DNA of 64,000 nt from Symsagittifera roscoffensis (Eukaryota > Xenacoelomorpha > Acoela > Convolutidae), in the NCBI RefSeq assembly GCF_963678635.1, contig NC_087066.1, forward strand, positions 4,090,485 through 4,154,484, given 5' to 3'. Below, in pieces: positions 42,900-54,900 of this stretch. A program made the translations under genes and the position numbers. Every line of letters starts with the position of its first letter. The stretch's first letter is position 1. The notes under the pieces were generated by a model. The model was given only the letters and a program-made list of their open reading frames with translations, did no database searches and was not told where the DNA came from.

Positions 42900-45800
42900 T
42901 TAGGACACACGGCGGATTACAATACTACTACTGCTAAATCTTTTTTTCCTTGATAAATTTTGCAGTTCTTCGGCATTGCGAACAATATCTACAATAAGTC
43001 GATTCCTTTTTGATTCGCAAAATTTTTCAAACGATCTATTTATAATTTGCTTGAAGAAATCTTGTTCAAACATGGTAGTAGCTTTTTTTCGGAGCTCAGT
43101 GTTCAACTGAACATATGGTGCAAAAAAAATTTCTTGTCCAAACTGCAGTACTCGATTTACTTTTTCAATTTTCAAACCAAGTTTGACATAGAGCTGAAGT
43201 GTTAGGTAGTGTACAGTATAGTTTTTCTTTGGAAAGAAGCTTTGTAGGAGCTTTGCCGTAGTGCCCACTTTATCCGAAAGGTTCATTTTTTTTCAACATG
43301 TCTAATTGAAGCTCACTGAGCCACATTTTGGACACAACTTCTTTTGTTGGGTAATCCGATTGTGCATCGTGCAAATGATCGGGGTATAAAAGATCAACGT
43401 CCAAAATGTATCCAATTTCGGATTCTCTGCTCGTGTTGGCTATAGAATTTCGGCTATAGTTACTTGGTCATTAAACTCAAATGAGTTAAGTGGAAGAGGA
43501 AATTTCTCCATATTCCCGCCATATAAATTGTTCGCATCTATCATGAAGAGGAAAGTGTTAGGCTGTTATTGTTGGCAGAAACAAGTCTTTTTTCAAACAC
43601 ACTGGCAATGCCCCCCCCCCCTGATCAGGTTTTCTGTCATATCCAAGTGCTCCCTATCAGTGAGTAAATGGAGTTCAGCCTTGCATGTTCGCACAAATGC
43701 ATCCCCTGAGAGATTGCTAGCCGTGAAATATTGAGCACAATCTAGCTTATATGTTTCAGAACACACTCGTCTAAACTCTTCAAAAACGCATGCAAGAATC
43801 AAGGTATCAGTCGTTAGATACAAATCGCTATATTCGCCCAAAGTCTGACAACCGAAACGAGTGTACACTAACCATGCATATGCATGTTGGTATTCTTTTT
43901 CACTGACACTAACAGCACCTCCTTGCAGCGTGTTGGTCCACTTGTTCCGTGCAGGTAGTCTATCTTCTGTGTATCTTGCATGGCTGTCAACATACGAGTA
44001 GGGGAAGTAACCTTTTTGTCGAATCAATGCTTTATCTTCTTCCGGTCGGCTAGCAAAGTGGTTATTGAGATATATGAACCTTTCCACGGGTAGATTCCGA
44101 GCTAGCTCATCTAGTGAGCTGTTCATAAATTTGCAACTGTCCACAAAATGGATTTCTTCGTAGACATTTCCTTTTTCGTTAGTCTACGATCTAATCCACA
44201 CTTTCATTGTAAGTGAAATAAATTTTTCGTCATTGAGTGCAATGACCGAAAAGGTGTTTCTGGTATTGGTATCTTGCAGACTCTTCAGTACATGGTGCAA
44301 ATCATAGTTCTGGAGATTTTGCGCAAAGACAGGGGTGAATTGTATGGTACGTCTCAGGAAGTTGCATCTGTTGTGAGCCCATCCAAGGAATTATCCATCG
44401 AAATGATTATGGTCCAATACTTTCGCGTTAGTTTCGGAGAATTCCTCTTCGCAAATCCAGCATTTATCACTGTCTTCAAGAACAGTGGTGCTTCCGAGGT
44501 AGTTCGGGTATCGTCGTTTTTTATTATGAAAATCACGCGCCAATACTTCCAGCATTCGAACGAATTTAGTCATCGAGTCCACTCCTTGATTAAGTGGAAA
44601 AAAAACGCCGGTTTCGGGTTTCCAGCTTCCACAACTACAAAAACTGCTGGGCTTATGTTTTTCAATTACGTTTGTGCTCGAGCAGGTAGGATTATTACTG
44701 ACTGTCTCCACTTTCTCCAGCGCAGACTCCAAATCAAAGTAAACCGCGAATGGACTATAGCTTCGGGCACCGATGTTTTTGAAGCCTACACTGCTCTTGT
44801 CACATTTGGCATGGTAACGATTGCTGGTTCCTTCCCCATGCAGATTAACTGGTGGCGCTCAAGTCGTTCCTCAGATGAACACCGGTGGAAGCAGTTTCGG
44901 CACAGCATGTTTCTCAATCTCAGTTTTCTTTTTTGCTCACTAACTTGTTCAGGTCTTTTATCACGACGTAGTGGTGCGTGCCCATATCGCTTAGAAGCAG
45001 CAGATCCACAACAAAATTAGACTGATATTTTGACAATCTCAAGGGTAGAAGAGTCTTTTCATTATACCTAGAGAAAAATTTTGAATGATATTTTTTTACT
45101 AATTTTTTTACGTCATCATAATAATAACACTTCAACGAATGTGCAGCCAACCATTTGTTCTGATGTGCTTACATACAGCTTCTCACAAATTAAAAAAAAG
45201 TAATGATTAAAACTGCAACTAACCTGAAGACAATCACTTGCACTTCATTCAGAATTTTGAAGCGTCCAATAGCCGGTAGTCCCATTGGGTAGACAAAATC
45301 GACAGTTGGCTCGTGCGCTCTTGAGTTTCTGCGATAATCATAGAATCTCGCTTTCTCCTCCTCTTAACTCTACATCGTACGAAGAGTACGCGGGATATTG
45401 TTCTGCCGATGATACTCAGCAACGAAGCATCTATCGTCTTCATAATTGCGGATATTCAACAACAAACGTTTGTGTTTCAGAAGATCGGCTGGTAGTGGCA
45501 AGTACGATGAACCCCTGATCGGTGCAGACTTCACCAATTTTCGGACAATCTTATCAATCGTGCGGATTCTCCAGCCGCTACCATGAGACGCATACTGATG
45601 GACAGTAGACAAAATTTTATCTACGCAATCATAGAATTGGTCCCGGGTCCATCCTTGAACGTCTACAGCAAGCATTTTGCAATTGGCGAAGATGGTTATT
45701 ACTACTTCTGTGCCATCTGCTTTTTCTTTTTCAAGAGTTACTTCTGCCGACAATTGAGCTTTCTGAGGCTCATACATAGTATTTTGAACTATCAGTTCTT

Positions 45801-45972
45801 CGATATCTTCTCTCTTAGTCACGAATAGCGCTAGTAGGTCCAATTCCGTTTCCATCGGCACTATATCGTATGTCCTGACTGCTCCATCAAAAGCTGTCTC
45901 AGGCTGTATAGAAGAGAGGACTTCTCGACTCACATCCCATGCGCGGCAGACCGTGTTCGTTTCGCATATCAT
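42900..45972 (-). pseudogene. Polinton-type family B DNA polymerase, copy 1 (broken)
   Basis: Reads right to left. N-terminal part (45972-45370): AFDGAVRTYDIVPMETELD and GSGWRIRTIDKIVRKLVK, then APIRGSSYLPLP. A likely 156-nt intron (45068-45223, GTTAGT...CTCTAG) follows. Next come LLLLSDMGTHHYVVIKDL, Exo I motif YFDLES (near 44725), an HNH-like CWICEEEF...LDHNHF (near 44420), Exo II-like LQNYDLHHV, KLDCAQYFTASNLSGDAF, and a palm piece FEQDFFKQIINRSF (near 43060). This is the protein-primed polymerase of Polinton/Maverick elements. The palm end with the catalytic YxDTD motif is missing; the copy ends at a C-rich tract near 42900. Breaks: TAA after the HNH motif, TAG near 44184, a 25-base deletion near 43565 relative to copy 3, and several frame changes. 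Confidence 0.85.
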
Positions 45973-46435
45973 TTTTTATTTTTTCCACCACTTCTCCGAC
46001 CTGCTGAATTTCAAGCCAGTGAAAATGAAAGTAACCTTCTAGATACCACTTACTCACTCCTATATCTCTTTGATATATGTTTATATGTTTAAGTAAGCCA
46101 CGGGTATTTCGGAAGTTTATTGAAACAAAGTCGAATTTTTCTTTCCACTCCTTTCTCAATCAGAATTGACTCAAAATCATACGAGTAATCAAAAACATTT
46201 TCATAAGTAACAATTGACAGATCGGTCGCTTTTCAATATTTCTGCTTCGCAAAAATGCACCAGGTTATTTGCAATAGCTCGCTCAAATAAAATTGTTCTT
46301 TACAATTTTGCTCGTATTCCTTGAACGTATGAATTGCCACTTCTATCCACCGAGAAATAAACACTATATGTCCTAAAAACTCAGTTTGCTGAGTTTGTTT
46401 TCCATCAACATGTCTTTATCTTCTATAGAAGACAT
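45969..46435 (-). pseudogene. Minus-strand ORF remnant divergent from X1b
   Basis: A start-like ATG at 46435 (MSSIEDKDMLMENK) and, after frame changes, KEKFDFVSINFRNTRG and EGYFHFHWLEIQQVGEVVEK (ending ~45969) are coding-like but not continuous. It is repeated at 41805-42270 and 50579-51045. No family recognised. It faces X1 head-to-head with ~120 bases between starts. Confidence 0.35.
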
Positions 46436-46556
46436 TTTCACATTAAATGTTTGACTGTTTATAATCGTTATAAATGGATAATAATGGGACTTTATTAATG
46501 AACTGTAGTTTAAAGGATTTCTAACAAATGATTTCAAACTATTTTCATGTGTTTAG

Positions 46557-46799
46557 ATGGATATTCCCCTTGCTGGTCTCCACGAGTTACCCATTGATTT
46601 GCCTTATGTGGGACCTGGAACTCACGAAGGCAAGAGTATCTTTGGTGTGACCGTGGAGTTTACCCCGGCCACCACTGCAGCGAATTTTAAGCTGCATTAC
46701 ATTAAGGTTGCTTTTGAGAAAAAGGAGGGCATATTTGAATATGTATCTGTTGATGTGGGGAGCATGGAGAATTTCTGGCTGTTCGAGTCTGACAATTGA
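46557..46799 (+). CDS. X1b: unknown ORF, 3' end replaced
   Basis: 80 codons starting MDIPLAGLHELPIDLPYVGP. Same as X1c through VDVGSMENFWLFES, then joined to an antisense polymerase N-block at ~46790, which supplies DN and a stop. Codon choice looks coding. Function unknown. Confidence 0.45.
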   Translation: MDIPLAGLHELPIDLPYVGPGTHEGKSIFGVTVEFTPATTAANFKLHYIKVAFEKKEGIFEYVSVDVGSMENFWLFESDN

Positions 46800-47044
46800 G
46801 CTTTCTGAGGCTCATACATAGTATTTTGAACTATCAGTTCTTCGATATCTTCTCTCTTAGTCACGAATAGCGCTAGTAGGTCCACTTCCGTTTCCATCGG
46901 CACTATATCGTATGTCCTGACTGCTCCATCAAAAGCTGTCTCAGGCTGTATAGAAGAGAGGACTTCTCGACTCACATCCCATGCGTGGCAGACCGTGTTC
47001 GTTTCGCATATGCCCAGCATATGCGCGATCATTTTGGAACACAT
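46791..47044 (-). pseudogene. Polymerase N-terminal fragment (N')
   Basis: Starts MCSKMIAHMLGICETNTVCH and continues ETAFDGAVRTYDIVPMETEV to EPQKAQLS, where it runs into the antisense of X1b. It retains the presumed polymerase start absent from the copy at 45972. A small relic created by the rearrangement. Confidence 0.7.
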
Positions 47045-48660
47045 TCATGTCGAAGAGACAAATTCTTCTTGCTTCCGATTCATCGATTGTTTCGCCGATC
47101 GCTCAGTTTGCTTCACCGATCGCTCAGTTTTTTTGGCAGAGATTACAGGTACTATTCTTGTAGACATTGCGAGGTTGTTTGTTGAGAATTTTGATATCTC
47201 GGACAGCTAGGTTCAAATAAAGCAGATACTGGTTTACAAGTCAAAAGAATTCAAGTGATTTCCCGTTTGTTTTACGACTGCGATTAAATCTGTTTAGATT
47301 TTCAAACTTTTTCTATCAGTTGCGTAATTGCCGAACTAGGAGTGGTTTCCTAAGGTGGAGCTTAGATTAATAAATTCGAGAGGGTGCATCCAAACTGCAC
47401 ACAGATACATCAAAGAAAACAACTTCAGCTCATTTTATTAACCTATAAAATAGTCTCATAAATCAACCAAATCGTCTGAATTAACCAAGAAGTTCCTACA
47501 CAAGTTTTGTAGCTTCAAACAATTCATCGGCACTCAATTCAAAAAGACCTCACCTGAGTAGACCTAAGCCCAGCAGAGTGAAATTGAAGCCTTACACCGA
47601 ATGTAGTTAATCACCAATTGAGCTGTAAAAATAGCTCAGACTGAATGGAAGGGAGCAACTCCAAGGTGATCAAGGAAAGGCGCTACTGTAAATGATAGGC
47701 GGTTTTTGACAAAGAAATAAAAAAGATCAAATCTGAAATAAAAAATTTTGATTAAATTGCAAATTGTGTTATGTTGTTGTAATTGATAAATTTGTTAGTT
47801 TTGATTAATCGCTCAAGCTAATTACAAAAACTGGTGTTCTTTTTTTCAGCTATTGATGAACGTCATAGAAGTGATAAAGCTTCACATCAAAAAAATTTTA
47901 AATTTAAATAATGGGAACTTTTCATGTCAAACTCCTGAAAATCGAAAAAACCAAACAGGTCAATTTATTTTTATTTTTTTTTTGTTTTTATTAAATTCAT
48001 TCAGCGTAGACGTTCACTGATTCAGGTATCTGTTGGGTCCTTTGCAGTGTTTCAGCTTTTACTTTTAGATGGTTTCCACTGCAGGGTGTTGAGGACCATT
48101 GGCTGAGTGGATTTGCAGTCCTTTCAAAAACCACCAAAGGTCTTTTCAAACGTGGCCGCCTAGACTCATTATAGCAACAGTATGTGACAAAGTTGCAGTT
48201 CAAGAAATCATTTTGTGACAATTTTTTGAAACAAAAAAATTCGGATACTTTCTGGTTTCGGTTTTGAACAGAAATAACATGTTAAGTGTTGCACATAAAG
48301 GCAAACGTTCATTAGCTGAGTTGATCGCATACTATTGGTCGAAACCAGAGAATAATTTTTGATACCAGCATTTATTTCTTTTTGTTTAGTTTTATTCTTT
48401 CAAAGATTTCTGAAAAAAATTACAAAGCAAATTTTAAATTCGAAAAAAAATCAGAAACAAAACATAAACAAAGCTTCAGCCACAAAAACATTAAAAAGCT
48501 TATCAAACTAAATAATAAAGCCCCAAACTGGTGCACTGTCGGTGGAAACAAAGTTTTTTGAGTTTTCAGAGATCTCTAAATTGCAGTTTGCATTTTTTCG
48601 GCGCATAGCAAGCATTGATAGGTGGCGTCTCAGTTACTAAGGTTGGTGCAGTGGGACTTT
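47030..48660. repeat. Y1: non-coding-looking spacer block
   Basis: First of three copies (others ~54990-56640 and ~60600-62229). Begins with a 21-base tandem unit (CCGATCGCTCAGTTTGCTTC) x2. Contains a short minus-strand ORF (47997-48221) listed separately; no other gene seen. Confidence 0.7.
47997..48221 (-). CDS. Short conserved minus-strand ORF in block Y1
   Basis: 74 codons: CNFVTYCCYNESRRPRLKRP, then FERTANPLSQWSSTPCSGNH and QQIPESVNVYAE. The same reading recurs in Y2 (longer there), while Y3 has small changes. No family recognised; it may be a decayed exon of the element on the polymerase strand. Confidence 0.3.
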   Translation of the reverse strand: MSQNDFLNCNFVTYCCYNESRRPRLKRPLVVFERTANPLSQWSSTPCSGNHLKVKAETLQRTQQIPESVNVYAE

Positions 48661-49459
48661 GACTGCTTTTCATGTGTTTAGATGGATATTCCCCTTGCTG
48701 GTCTCCACGAGTCACCCATTGATTTGCCTAATAATACCAAAAGTCTACCCGAAACTCTCTCGTTACTTGATAAAGGAATTCCTCCAAGCAGTAGTGGAAG
48801 TGTCGATTGTGGAACTACTAGCCTTGTTCGTGACGTTTGGAGCAGAGAGCTTCGTAAAGGGACCGGTGATACTGCTCACCGAAGGAATCCAGAATTTGCG
48901 GTTAGATGGGCTTCTAACATTGATTGCGATTACCCATGGAAACTTGGGAGGACTAATGAAACTGACACGTTACCCAGAGCAGATGAGAGAGAATGTGAAG
49001 AAATGTGATGTGAAGAAAGCCACAGATTCGTGGAATAAGATAGGAGATCTGAGACACTCTTATCCAGTACCTCCTGCATCAGAATCGCTTTGGAACAGGA
49101 GAGGATAAGACGATTGAGAGGGAGGAAGGCGTGAGACGACATGTTGGGGCATGCCCCTACTAACTGATCTAAGCTTGGCTATGAGGACCGATCCCTTAGC
49201 GTTGATCAGAGGAGCCACAGAGTTTGTGACAGTGATTTATGGACCAGCAGTCACGTTTGCGTTCCCTGATGTCAAGGTGGAAGCATCCAGGAGGTCGGTG
49301 CTGCACCTGAACCTCATATCAGCAGTGGACGGTAATCAGCAGTGCGAAAATATCAGCGAATGGGCTATAGATTCGGGCACTGATGTTTTTGAAGCCTACA
49401 CTGCTTTTGTCAACATTTGGCATGGTAACGATTGCTGGTTCGTTCCCCATGCAGATTAA
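48659..49459 (+). CDS. X2a: unknown plus-strand ORF(s) sharing the X1 start
   Basis: Begins, behind a TGTTTAG acceptor-like site, with MDIPLAGLHESPIDLP as in X1, then diverges. Two frames stay open together: one from 48682 (108 codons) and one running to 49108 (KEFLQAVVEVSIVELLALFV, TEGIQNLRLDGLLTLIAI, WNKIGDLRHSYPVPP). The second has the more natural codon pattern. A further ORF (49151-49459) reads MPLLTDLSLAMRTDPLALIR and ATEFVTVIYGPAVTFAFPDV, and joins polymerase antisense at ~49350. I recognise no family; a capsid or other element-encoded protein is possible but unsupported. Confidence 0.4.
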
Positions 49460-50570
49460 CTGGTGGCGCTCAAGTCGTTCCTCAGATGAACACCGGTGGA
49501 AGCAGTTTCGGCACAGCATGTTTCTCAATCTCAGTTTTCTTTTTTGCATTTTGCTCACTAACTTGTTCAGGTCTTTTATCACGATGTAGTGGTGCGTGCC
49601 CATATCGTTTAGAAGCAGCAGTTCCACAACAAAATTAGACTGATATTTTGACAATCTCAAGGGTAGAAGAGTCTTTTCAATATACCTATAGAAAAATTTT
49701 GAATGATATTTTTATACTAATTTTTTACGTCATCATAATAATAACACTTCAACGAATGTGCAGCCAACCATTTGTTCTGATGTGCTTACATACAGCTTCT
49801 CACAAATTTAAGAAAAGTAATGATTAAAACTGCAACTAACCTGAAGACAATCACTTGCACTTCATTCAGAATTTTGAAGCGTCCAATAGCCGGTAGTCCC
49901 ATTGGGTAGACAAAATCGACAGTTGGCTCGTGCGCTCTTGAGTTTCTGCGATAATCATAGAATCTCGCTTTCTCCTCCTCTTAATTCTACATCGTACGAA
50001 GAGTACGCGGGATATTGTTCTGCCGATGATACTCAGCATCTATCGTCTTCATAATTGCGGATATTCAACAACAAACGTTTGTGTTTCAGAAGATCGGCTG
50101 GTAGTGGCAAGTACGATGAACCCCTGATCGGTGCAGACTTCACCAATTTTCGGACAATCTTATCAATCGTGCGGATTCTCCAGCCGCTACCATGAGACGC
50201 ATATTGATGGACAGTAGACAATATTTTATCTACGCAATCATAGAATTGGTCCCGGGTCCATCCTTGAACGTCTACAGCAAGCATTTTGCAATTGGCGAAG
50301 ATGGTTATTACTACTTCTGTGCCATCTGCTTTTTCTTTTTCAAGAGTTACTTCTGCCGACAATTGAGCTTTCTGAGGCTCATACATAGTATTTTGAACTA
50401 TCAGTTCTTCGATATCTTCTCTCTTAGTCACGAATAGCGCTAGTAGGTCCACTTCCGTTTCCATCGGCACTATATCGTATGTCCTGACTGCTCCATCAAA
50501 AGCTGTCTCAGGCTGTATAGAAGAGAGGACTTCTCGACTCACATCCCATGCGCGGCAGACCGTGTTCGTT
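49319..50570 (-). pseudogene. Polymerase N-terminal half (N2), fused to X2a antisense
   Basis: From ~50570: ETAFDGAVRTYDIVPMETEV, GSGWRIRTIDKIVR, an 8-base deletion near 50036 causing an early stop, then LLLLNDMGTHHYIVIKDLNK, LCRNCFHRCSSEERLERHQL (a Cys/His finger) and ARIYSPFA, where Exo I should follow. At that point it switches into the antisense of X2a. No nuclease or polymerase domain remains. Confidence 0.75.
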
Positions 50571-50578
50571 TCCTATAT

Positions 50579-51045
50579 CATTTTTTATTTTTTCCACCAC
50601 TTCTCCGACCTGCTGAATTTCAAGCCAGTGAAAATGAAAGTAACCTTCTAGATACCACTTACTCACTCCTATATCTCTTTGATATATGTTTATATGTTTA
50701 AGTAAGCCACGGGTATTTCGGAAGTTTATTGAAAAAAAGTCGAATTTTTCTTTCCACTCCTTTCTCAATCAGAATTGACTCAAAATCATACGAGTAATCA
50801 AAAACATTTTCATAAGTAACAATTGACAGATCGGTCGCTTTTCAATATTTCTGCTTCGCAAAAATGCACCAGGTTATTTGCAATAGCTCGCTCAAATAAA
50901 ATTGTTCTTTACAATTTTGCTCGTATTCCTTGAGCGTATGAATTGCCACTTCTTTCCACCGAGAAATAAACACTATATGTCCTAAAAACTCAGTTTGCTG
51001 AGTTTGTTTTCCATCAACATGTCTTTATCTTCTATAGAAGACATT
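50579..51045 (-). pseudogene. Minus-strand ORF remnant divergent from X1c
   Basis: Third copy of the block at 45969-46435, nearly identical (KEKFDFFSINFRNTRG here). Not continuous; no family recognised. Confidence 0.3.
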
Positions 51046-51165
51046 TTCACATTAAATGTTTGACTGTTTATAATCGTTATAAATGGATAATAATGGGACT
51101 TTATTAATGAACTGTAGTTTAAAGGATTTCTAACAAATGTTTTCAAACTATTTTTATGTGTTTAG

Positions 51166-51510
51166 ATGGATATTCCCCTTGCTGGTCTCCACGAGTTACC
51201 CATTGATTTGCCTTATGTGGGACCTGGAACTCACGAAGGCAAGAGTATCTTTGGTGTGACCGTGGAGTTTACCCCGGCCACCACTGCAGCGAATTTTAAG
51301 CTGCATTACATTAAGGTTGCTTTTGAGAAAAAGGAGGGCATATTTGAATATGTATCTGTTGATGTGGGGAGCATGGAGAATTTCTGGCTGTTCGAGTCTC
51401 TGGCTGCGGGATTCGAGAGTACTGAGTGGCGCTTCAGATTTCAAATGGAGCGTCTAGTCAGTATTCTTCAGGTCCCTTGGTCGGATCCCGAAGACGACAT
51501 GCGGATGTGA
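51166..51510 (+). CDS. X1c: unknown ORF X1, most complete copy
   Basis: 114 codons: MDIPLAGLHELPIDLPYVGP, then KSIFGVTVEFTPATTAANFK, LHYIKVAFEKKEGIFEYVSV, FWLFESLAAGFESTEWRFRF and PWSDPEDDMRM, stop at 51508-51510. Codon use is coding-like and the reading survives in X1b. A 3' splice-like TTTTTATGTGTTTAG sits directly before the ATG, so this may be an internal or second exon. The beta-strand-like alternation would suit a structural protein, but that is a guess; no family recognised. Confidence 0.5.
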   Translation: MDIPLAGLHELPIDLPYVGPGTHEGKSIFGVTVEFTPATTAANFKLHYIKVAFEKKEGIFEYVSVDVGSMENFWLFESLAAGFESTEWRFRFQMERLVSILQVPWSDPEDDMRM

Positions 51511-51899
51511 CCGTAAACCCTTCCTCTGCTCTCCTATCCGTACTCCTGTCAACATTCCGTTATTATTTTATTTCTTTCTTATTTTTTATATGTTACTTTA
51601 TCTATTATTTGTCACATCCTTCGTCCTTCTCAAGCAGGTCAGTTTTTTTATTGAGGTCTCAAACTTATTTAAATGAACAGTGGGAAAGTTTGGAAGGGAT
51701 TAAATTCAACCACCGCGCGATAATAAATACCAAAGTATTTCGTCTGTCGGTTGTCCTAAGAGAGGGTTCGTTTTATTTTGGGCAGGGTCCTTTGGGTCTT
51801 TAAAAAAGATGGGTCCTTTTGGACCCTACTTTTGGTAGGACCCCAATTAACCCCCCCCCCCGTCGAAAAGACCCCCACCCCTCCGTCGAAAAGAGCCCC
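51511..51899. other. Junction block with C-rich spacer
   Basis: No gene. After X1c comes pyrimidine-rich sequence, then a block shared with 42685-42900 (CCGCGCGATAATAAATACCA) and C-runs alternating with GTCGAAAAGA units just before the polymerase C block. Confidence 0.6.
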
Positions 51900-51906
51900 C
51901 CCCCCC

Positions 51907-54900
51907 TTAGGACACATGGCGGATTACAATACTACTACTGCTAAATCTTTTTTTCCTTGATAAATTTTGCAGTTCTTCGGCATTGCGAACAATACCTACA
52001 ATAAGTCGATTCCTTTTTGATTCGCAAAATTTTTCAAACGATCTATTTATAATTTGCTTGAAGAAATCTTGTTCAAACTTGGTAGTAGCTTTTTTTCGGA
52101 GCTCAGTGTTCAACTGAACATATGGTGCAAAAAAATTTTTTTGTCCGAACTGCAGTATTCGATTTACTTTTTCAAATTTCAAACCAAGTTTGACATATGC
52201 TGAAGTGTTAGATAGTGTACAGTTTAGTTTTTCTTTGGAAAAAGTTTTGTATGAGCTTTGGCGTAGTGCCCACTTTATCCGAAAGGTTCATTTTTTTCAA
52301 CATGTCCAATTGAAGCTCACTGAGCCACATTTTGGACACAACTTCTTTTGTTGGGTAATCCGATTGTGCATCGTGCAAATGATCGGGGTTTAAAAGATCG
52401 ACGTCCAAAATGTATCCAATTTCGGATTCTCTGCTCGTGTTGGCTATAGAATTTCGGCTATAGTTACTTGGTCATTAAACTCAAATGAGTTAAGTGGAAG
52501 AGGAAATTTCTCCATATTCCCGCCATATAAATTGTTCGCATCTATCATGAAGAGGAAAGTGTTAGGCTGTTATTGTTGGCAGAAACAAGTCTTTTTTCAA
52601 ACACACTGGCAATGCCCCCCCTGATCAGGTTTTCTGTCATATCCAAGTGCTCCCTATCAGTGAGTAAATGGAGTTCAGCCTTGCATGTTCGCAAAAATGC
52701 ATTCCCTGAGAGATTGCTAGCCGTGAAATATTGAGCACAATCTAGCTTATATGTTTCAGAACACACTCGTCTAAACTCTTCAAAAACGCATGCAAGAATC
52801 AAGGTATCAGTCGTTAGATACAAATCGCTATATTCGCCCAAAGTCTGACAACCGAAACGAGTGTACACTAACCATGCATATGCATGTTGGTATTCTTTTT
52901 CACTGACACTAACAGCACCTCCTTGCAGCGTGTTGGTCCACTTGTTCCGTGCAGGTAGTCTATCTTCTGTGTATCTTGCATTGCTGTCAACATACGAGTA
53001 GGGGAAGTAACCTTTTTGTCGAATCAATGCTTTATCTTCTTCCGGTCGGCTAGCAAAGTGGTTATTGAGATATATGAACCTTTCCACGGGTAGATTCCGA
53101 GCTAGCTCATCTAGTGAGCTGTTCATAAATTTGCAACTGTCCACAAAATGGATTTCTTCGTAGACATTTCCTTTTTCGTTAGTCTACGATCTAATCCACA
53201 CTTTCATTGTAAGTGAAATAAATTTTTCGTCATTGAGTGCAATGACCGAAAAGGTGTTTCTGGTATTAATATCTTGCAGACTCTTCAGTACATGGTGCAA
53301 ATCATAGTTCTGGATATTTTGCGCAAAGACAGGGGTGAATTGTATGGTACGTCTCAGGAAGTTGCATCTGTTGTGAGCCCATCCAAGGAATTATCCATCG
53401 AAATGATTATGGTCCAATACTTTCGCGTTAGTTTCGGAGAATTCCTCTTCGCAAATCCAGCATTTATCACTGTCTTCAAGAACAGTGGTGCTTCCGAGGT
53501 AGTTCGGGTATCGTCGTTTTTTTTTATGAAAATCACGCGCCAATACTTCCAGCATTCGAACGAATTTAGTCATCGCGTCCACTCCTTGATAAGTGAAAAA
53601 AAAAACGCCGGTTTCGGGTTTCCAGCTTCCACAACTACAAAAACTGCTGGGCTTATGTTTTTCAATTACGTTTGTGCTCGAGCAGGTAGGATTATTACTG
53701 ACTGTCTCCACTTCTCCAGCGCAGACTCCAAATCAAAGTAAACCGCGAATGGGCTATAGCTTCGGGCACCGATGTTTTTGAAGCCTACACTGCTCTTGTC
53801 ACATTTGGCATGGTAACGATTGCTGGTTCGTTCCCCATGCAGATTAACTGGTGGCGCTCAAGTGGTTCCTCAGACGAACACCGGTGGAAGCAGTTTCGGC
53901 ACAGCATGTTTCTCAATCTCAGTTTTCTTTTTTGCATTTTGCTCACTAACTTGTTCAGGTCTTTTATCACGACGTAGTGGTGCGTGCCCATATCGTTTAG
54001 AAGCAGCAGTTCCACAACAAAATTAGACTGATATTTTGACAATCTCAAGGGTAGAAGAGTATTTTCAATATACCTATAGAAAAATTTTGAATGATATTTT
54101 TATACTAATTTTTTACGTCATCATAATAATAACACTTCAACGAATGTGCAGCCAACCATTTGTTCTGATGTGCTTACATACAGCTTCTCACAAATTTAAG
54201 AAAAGTAATGATTAAAACTGCAACTAACCTGAAGACAAACACTTGCACTTCATTCAGAATTTTGAAGCGTCCAATAGCCGGTAGTCCCATTGGGTAGACA
54301 AAATCGACAGTTGGCTCGTGCGCTCTTGAGTTTCTGCGATAATCATAGAATCTCGCTTTCTCCTCCTCTTAATTCTACATCGTACGAAGAGTACGCGGGA
54401 TATTGTTCTGCCGATGATACTCAGCATCTATCGTCTTCATAATTGCGGATATTCAACAACAAACGTTTGTGTTTCAGAAGATCGGCTGGTAGTGGCAAGT
54501 ACGATGAACCCCTGATCGGTGCAGACTTCACCAATTTTCGGACAATCTTATCAATCGTGCGGATTCTCCAGCCGCTACCATGAGACGCATATTGATGGAC
54601 AGTAGACAATATTTTATCTACGCAATCATAGAATTGGTCCCGGGTCCATCCTTGAACGTCTACAGCAAGCATTTTGCAATTGGCGAAGATGGTTATTACT
54701 ACTTCTGTGCCATCTGCTTTTTCTTTTTCACGAGTTACTTCTGCCGACAATTGAGCTTTCTGAGGCTCATACATAGTATTTTGAACTATCAGTTCTTCGA
54801 TATCTTCTCTCTTAGTCACGAATAGCGCTAGTAGGTCCACTTCCGTTTCCATCGGCACTATATCGTATGTCCTGACTGCTCCATCAAAAGCTGTCTCAGG

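Noticed and set aside
44274-45020. 248-codon plus-strand ORF
   Set aside because: Antisense to the Exo/HNH region of the polymerase. In copy 2 it is broken, and the minus strand gives recognisable motifs.
45583-45828. 81-codon plus-strand ORF repeated at 50192 and 54580
   Set aside because: Antisense of the polymerase N-terminal domain, conserved only because the block is duplicated.
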